Shown here: positions 7,308-10,232 of the stretch, piece after piece
Layout of the letters: every line of letters begins with the position of its first letter
Position numbering within the stretch: position 1 is the stretch's first letter
Assembly: GCA_022573065.1 (NCBI GenBank)
Contig: JACZUQ010000001.1
Coordinates: 29,118-39,349 of the forward strand
Direction: 5' to 3'
DNA length: 10,232 nucleotides
DNA from: Nitrososphaerota archaeon
GTDB lineage: Archaea > Thermoproteota > Nitrososphaeria > Nitrososphaerales > Nitrosopumilaceae
Notes under the pieces: model-generated
What the model saw: only the letters and a program-made list of their open reading frames with translations
Told to the model about the DNA's origin: nothing
Databases searched by the model: none
Program-made: the position numbers and the translations under genes

Positions 7308-8899
7308 CTTTTGATATTTCTAAAATAAACATACCTAAACATCCAGGAATCTATTTGATGAAAGATAGTAATGACAATATAATTTACATTGGTAAGGCTA
7401 AAAATCTAAAAAATCGTGTAAAGTCATATTTTTTAAAAAATCAAAATTATAAAACTCAAAAACTTGTTGAAAAAATTTCAGATATTGAATTTGTTTTAAC
7501 AGATAATGAAGGAGAAGCATACATTCTAGAATCAAACATGATTAAAAGATACAGACCAATCTACAACATAGAGCTCAAAGATCAACAGCGTTACACATAT
7601 CTTCGTTTAACTGATGAAAAGTATCCAAGACTTTTGGTAGCTAGAAGAATGAGAACTGGAAAGTTTTTAGGAAAAGGTAAAGTGTTTGGCCCATTTACTT
7701 CTGGTAGCTCAAAGCTTCTAACAATTGGAACTTTACGTAAAGCTTTCAAGATGAGAATTTGTAAAACATTACCAAAAAAAGCTTGTCTTGAATATCATTT
7801 GGAAAATTGTGAGGCACCTTGTGAATTCAAAAATGCCCAAAAAAAATACCCAAAACATATTTCTGATTTAGAATTAATTTTAAAAGGAAAAAAGCAAATG
7901 AATGAATTTGCACAAAAATTAAAAAATGAAATGAAACAAGCATCTGAATCACTTGATTACGAACGAGCCAAAGAAATTAGAGATACGTTACAAAGACTTG
8001 GAAGCCTACATGCCAAACAAAAAATGGAATATGTTGAAAATGCACCAAACGAAGATTACTTTGGAATAAAAATTGAAGAACATACCGCACTTGTTATGTC
8101 ACTTCGTCAAACTCATGGAGTCATTAGAGATAGAAACAGATTTTCATTTGACCTTATTGCTGACAATACCTTTGGTAATTTTCTTTATCAGTATTATACA
8201 ACCAACCCAATCCCAAAAAATATTGTTGTAAGTGAATTGCCTGAGAACAAGCAATTTTTAGAACAATTACTTTCAAAAAAGGCCGAATTTGAAGTAAAAA
8301 TTCTCTTTCCAAAACGAGGAAAACGAAAAGAAATGATTGAATTGGTTTTAAAAAATATCAATCTCATACAGTCTATAGGAATGGATCCAGGGATTTTTGA
8401 GCTTCAAGAGAGATTAGAATTACAAACCCCCCCAAAAATCATTGAGTGTTTTGACATATCTAATCATGGTTCTCAGTATGCAGTAGGTTCAATGTCTAGA
8501 TTTGTAGATGGGCAGCCCGATAAATCTGGCTATAGAAAATTCAAAATTAAAACAGTTTCAGGAAGAGATGATTACTCTATGATCGCTGAAATTGTTAAGA
8601 GAAGATATTTCAGATTATCAGAGAACAATTCAGAGCTCCCCAATCTTGTATTAATTGATGGGGGTAAGGGACAACTAAAAGCTGCAGAACGCTCTTTACA
8701 AAGTGTTAGAATCAGGATTCCTTGTGCGTCACTAGCAAAACAAAATGAAGAAGTATTCGTTCCCAAAAGAAAAAAATCAATAATCATTCCACGTAATAGT
8801 CCAGCACTAAAAATTTTACAGTATGCTAGAGATGAAGCACATCGTTTTGGGGTTGCATATAATCGTAATCTTCGTAAACTAAAACTGCTTGAAAATTAA
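7304..8899 (+). CDS. uvrC: UvrC, excision repair dual-incision nuclease lacking the C-terminal HhH domain
   Basis: UvrC cuts on both sides of the lesion held by UvrB. Domains in order: GIY-YIG nuclease for the 3' cut (G15-I-Y17, Y28-I-G30, R38, E76); a cysteine cluster C153, C161, C169, C173 matching the positions that hold an iron-sulfur cluster in E. coli UvrC; a UVR motif that binds UvrB (about 203-237, DYERAKEIRD core); and an RNase H-fold nuclease for the 5' cut with D384 (FDISN), D452 (LIDGGKGQL) and H513 (RDEAHRF). The protein stops at residue 531, about 18 residues after H513. Bacterial UvrC (about 590-610 residues) continues with two helix-hairpin-helix motifs that help bind DNA for the 5' cut. 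No HhH-like sequence is found in any forward frame downstream, so a simple frameshift is not the cause. The start overlaps the uvrA stop as ATGA. A run of seven C at 8427-8433 lies in frame. Confidence 0.96.
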   Translation: MTFDISKINIPKHPGIYLMKDSNDNIIYIGKAKNLKNRVKSYFLKNQNYKTQKLVEKISDIEFVLTDNEGEAYILESNMIKRYRPIYNIELKDQQRYTYLRLTDEKYPRLLVARRMRTGKFLGKGKVFGPFTSGSSKLLTIGTLRKAFKMRICKTLPKKACLEYHLENCEAPCEFKNAQKKYPKHISDLELILKGKKQMNEFAQKLKNEMKQASESLDYERAKEIRDTLQRLGSLHAKQKMEYVENAPNEDYFGIKIEEHTALVMSLRQTHGVIRDRNRFSFDLIADNTFGNFLYQYYTTNPIPKNIVVSELPENKQFLEQLLSKKAEFEVKILFPKRGKRKEMIELVLKNINLIQSIGMDPGIFELQERLELQTPPKIIECFDISNHGSQYAVGSMSRFVDGQPDKSGYRKFKIKTVSGRDDYSMIAEIVKRRYFRLSENNSELPNLVLIDGGKGQLKAAERSLQSVRIRIPCASLAKQNEEVFVPKRKKSIIIPRNSPALKILQYARDEAHRFGVAYNRNLRKLKLLEN

Positions 8900-8936
8900 G
8901 CGATTAATAATCAGTATATTTACTTTTTGGATCTGA

Positions 8937-8951
8937 AATATATGATTTAAT
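8937..8951 (+). promoter_or_regulatory. candidate TATA box for the cysteine-rich microprotein
   Basis: An AT-rich stretch contains AAATATAT (centre about 8940) and TTTAAT (centre about 8948), 23 to 32 bases before the ATG at 8972. Either could position transcription at or just before that ATG. The 72-base gap after uvrC has only a five-T run (8924-8928) as a weak terminator, so readthrough from the uvr operon is equally possible. Confidence 0.3.
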
Positions 8952-8971
8952 GTAGTAAGGTTCAGAGTATA

Positions 8972-9070
8972 ATGAGATCGCTTAGAGAATGTATTCATTG
9001 TGGAAAAGAATTTGAGAATATGCGGAGTGATTTTTGTTCTAATGATTGTGCCATAGAGGCATCAAGCTAG
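8972..9070 (+). CDS. 32-residue four-cysteine zinc-binding microprotein
   Basis: A very short open frame, ATG to TAG, with two well-ordered cysteine pairs: C7-x2-C10 (CIHCGKEF) and C22-x3-C26 (CSNDC). The two pairs are eleven residues apart. A CxxCGKxF first knuckle followed by an FCSxxC second knuckle is a common treble-clef or zinc-ribbon arrangement that binds one zinc ion. Such tiny zinc fingers are frequent in thaumarchaeal genomes and are usually annotated as hypothetical. The ATG is the only normal start in the frame after an upstream stop at 8948. It follows uvrC by 72 bases in the same direction and converges on the TPR gene 32 bases further on. The motif makes chance unlikely, but expression is not shown, and a repair role would be pure speculation from its position. 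Confidence 0.65.
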   Translation: MRSLRECIHCGKEFENMRSDFCSNDCAIEASS

Positions 9071-9077
9071 TTAACAA

Positions 9078-9100
9078 AATATCAAGAACTAGAAGATATT
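9078..9100 (+). repeat. small inverted repeat between convergent genes
   Basis: Six-base arms AATATC and GATATT are perfectly complementary across an eleven-base spacer. They lie between the converging 3' ends of the microprotein and the TPR gene, and could form a weak hairpin in either transcript. The arms are AT-rich and short, so chance is quite possible. Confidence 0.2.
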
Positions 9101-9102
9101 AT

Positions 9103-9507
9103 CTAATAATCACTATTTTTAGGAATTTTAGCAAGTAATTCAGAAACACCTTTGTTTTTAGGATCGATTTCTTTAATTTTTTCACAGCTAATTAGAGATT
9201 TTTTGTATTGGCCTAGTTTATAGTGAGAATTTGCTTTCAATAATAATGCTTCAGGATCAAATTCACTAATTTCTAATACTTTATCAAAATATGAAATCGC
9301 TTTTGAGAATTTTTCGTTCATATAATGAAGACCTCCTAAAACAAATAAGACATCTAGATCATGAGGATTTTTTTCTAAAATTTCTGAGCCTATTTTGAGG
9401 ATTTTAACATATTTTTTGTCTTTGACTAATTTTTTTAATTCAGATTTTTTAGATCGTATAGATTCTGTTTCTTTATTTTTAGATCCTTTACCAAATAATC
9501 CTGTCAA
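9103..9507 (-). CDS. small tetratricopeptide-repeat protein
   Basis: A 134-residue soluble protein with a lysine-rich N-terminal tail (about 1-22) and roughly three TPR units at about 19-50, 52-85 and 86-119. The middle unit shows the full pattern: a Gly-Gly and Tyr in the first helix, then KFSKAISYFDKVLEI, then the DPEALL start of the next unit. TPR proteins are helical scaffolds for protein-protein contacts; no catalytic domain or signal peptide is seen. The start is TTG (reading leftward from 9507); no ATG is available at the N-terminus. A TATA-like box about 28 bases upstream supports leaderless initiation there. It is the only clear minus-strand gene, convergent with the microprotein and divergent from the TrmB-type regulator. 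Its partner and function are unknown. Confidence 0.82.
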   Translation of the reverse strand: MTGLFGKGSKNKETESIRSKKSELKKLVKDKKYVKILKIGSEILEKNPHDLDVLFVLGGLHYMNEKFSKAISYFDKVLEISEFDPEALLLKANSHYKLGQYKKSLISCEKIKEIDPKNKGVSELLAKIPKNSDY

Positions 9508-9530
9508 GTTAATAGATTAAATGCTCTAGG

Positions 9531-9540
9531 TTAGATAATA
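9531..9540 (-). promoter_or_regulatory. candidate TATA box for the TPR gene
   Basis: Read on the minus strand this is TATTATCTAA, preceded by seven A residues (the T run at 9541-9547) that could serve as the purine-rich BRE. Its centre is about 28 bases before the TTG at 9507, fitting a leaderless or nearly leaderless mRNA. Confidence 0.4.
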
Positions 9541-9587
9541 TTTTTTTAGGATTATTTAGATCGCACTGATAAATTGTACGTAAGTCC

Positions 9588-9594
9588 TTTAATA
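9588..9594 (+). promoter_or_regulatory. candidate TATA box for the TrmB-type regulator gene
   Basis: TTTAATA is centred on 9591 and predicts transcription start near 9617. That is far upstream of the first in-frame ATG (9697), leaving an 80-base leader, or else close to a non-standard start at the head of the open frame. A weaker alternative, ATAAATT at 9569-9575, predicts a start near 9598. The region is shared with the divergent TPR promoter. Confidence 0.4.
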
Positions 9595-9696
9595 CAAAAG
9601 GTCAACTAATCAATTACGCAAGCCAAAACTCAAACCAAATCAAAAGTTGAAAAGAATGACAACATTCCAGTCAAACTAACCTGGCAGGATCATAAA

Positions 9697-10232
9697 ATGT
9701 ATGTTAATCAAATGCAGTTAGAACATGAAGAAAGAAAAGCGTTAACATCATCTCGAAATGTTGATTCTCTTAGTTTAGAACTCTCTTCCATATTAGGTCT
9801 TGAAGAGATGGAAGCACATGTTTACCTAAACCTATTACGTATAGGTCCGATTTCAGCTAGCGCCCTTGCAAAAGAAATTGATGTTGAACGAACCAAAACT
9901 TATCGAACTATTGAAAAATTACTAAATCAAAATATTGTCTCTACAACTTTTTCTAAACCAAAACTTTGTGTTGCGACAAAACCTGAAGAAGTATTAAAGA
10001 TGATTTTGCAAAGAAAAGAAGATGAATTAAAGCTTTTAAAACAATCAAAAGAAGAAGTCGTTAAAAAAATCAAAGAAACAGTTCCAACTAATCAGGGGGT
10101 AAACATGCCAACATTTCATATTGTTCAAGGAAGAACAAACATCTATTCAAACATTGGAAAACTTATAGAAAATTCTACTGGTGACGTGTACATTGTAACT
10201 TCACTTAAAGATATTTCAAGAATGTATCATAC
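9697..10232 (+). CDS. TrmB-family transcriptional regulator (3' end outside window)
   Basis: The N-terminal 178 residues, counted from ATG 9697, of an archaeal sugar/metabolite-type TrmB regulator. A winged helix-turn-helix spans about 29-100: ILGLEEMEAHVYLNLL opens the first helix, ISASALAKEIDVERTKTYR gives the helix-turn-helix, and KLCVATKPEEVL closes the wing. A charged helix (about 100-130), probably a coiled-coil dimer linker, follows. Then comes the beginning of the effector domain (FHIVQGRTNI, then a GDVYIVTS strand), where the window ends. The reading frame is open upstream to 9610 and encodes about 28 further hydrophilic residues that look coding, but contains no ATG, GTG or TTG. Only ATT at 9613 or another non-standard codon could begin it. 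It may regulate its divergent TPR neighbour or itself, as local regulators often do; no operator was identified. Ligand unknown. Confidence 0.85.
   Translation, partial: MYVNQMQLEHEERKALTSSRNVDSLSLELSSILGLEEMEAHVYLNLLRIGPISASALAKEIDVERTKTYRTIEKLLNQNIVSTTFSKPKLCVATKPEEVLKMILQRKEDELKLLKQSKEEVVKKIKETVPTNQGVNMPTFHIVQGRTNIYSNIGKLIENSTGDVYIVTSLKDISRMYH

Noticed and set aside
7040..7342. Minus-strand open frame of 100 codons across the end of uvrA
   Set aside because: It lies antisense to the intact second ABC signature and Walker B region of UvrA, has no recognisable motif, and is explained by the codon bias of the real gene.
8880..8975. Possible frameshift hiding a UvrC HhH domain
   Set aside because: All three forward frames after the stop were read for IPGIG-like sequence. 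None is present and stops are frequent.
1..10232. Mobile elements, CRISPR arrays, tRNA/rRNA genes, prophage genes
   Set aside because: No direct-repeat arrays, transposase motifs, tRNA cloverleaf or rRNA-like sequence was seen on either strand.

Overview
The window looks like a stretch of chromosome from an ammonia-oxidising thaumarchaeon (Nitrososphaerota), most likely a relative of Nitrosopumilus. This is inferred from several things together. The DNA is AT-rich. TATA-like boxes sit about 26 bases before start codons, so mRNAs appear leaderless. TTG and GTG starts occur. There is a coenzyme F420-type flavin oxidoreductase, a TrmB-family archaeal regulator, and a complete bacterial-type UvrABC set, which among archaea is found mainly in mesophiles. 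No rRNA or other phylogenetic marker is present, so genus is not certain.

Layout. At 1-603 lies the C-terminal half of an iron-dependent alcohol dehydrogenase, followed by a T-tract terminator. At 718-2481 are two closely spaced redox genes: an LLM-class (F420/FMN) oxidoreductase and a pyridoxamine-phosphate-oxidase-fold flavoprotein. From 2552 to 8899 runs a tight uvrB-uvrA-uvrC operon with overlapping gene ends. It encodes the whole damage recognition, loading and dual-incision machinery of nucleotide excision repair. Behind it at 8972-9070 is a 32-residue four-cysteine microprotein. At 9103-9507, on the minus strand, is a small TPR protein. A shared upstream region of about 190 bases separates it from a divergent TrmB-type regulator that runs off the window end.

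How the genes work together. UvrA (damage sensor ATPase), UvrB (helicase-fold verifier) and UvrC (dual nuclease) form one pathway, and their overlaps suggest coupled translation. UvrC keeps both nuclease centres and its cysteine cluster but ends just before the C-terminal tandem helix-hairpin-helix domain of bacterial UvrC. The two redox genes probably form a separate two-gene unit. The dehydrogenase fragment resembles the kind of enzyme that serves as semialdehyde reductase in the thaumarchaeal 3-hydroxypropionate/4-hydroxybutyrate carbon fixation cycle, but that role is not provable from this fragment.

I saw no insertion sequence, CRISPR array, prophage, tRNA or rRNA. No stretch over 300 bases lacks a gene. 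The window is mostly core chromosome. The items most worth a second look are the shortened UvrC, the cysteine microprotein behind it, and the unclear start of the TrmB gene.
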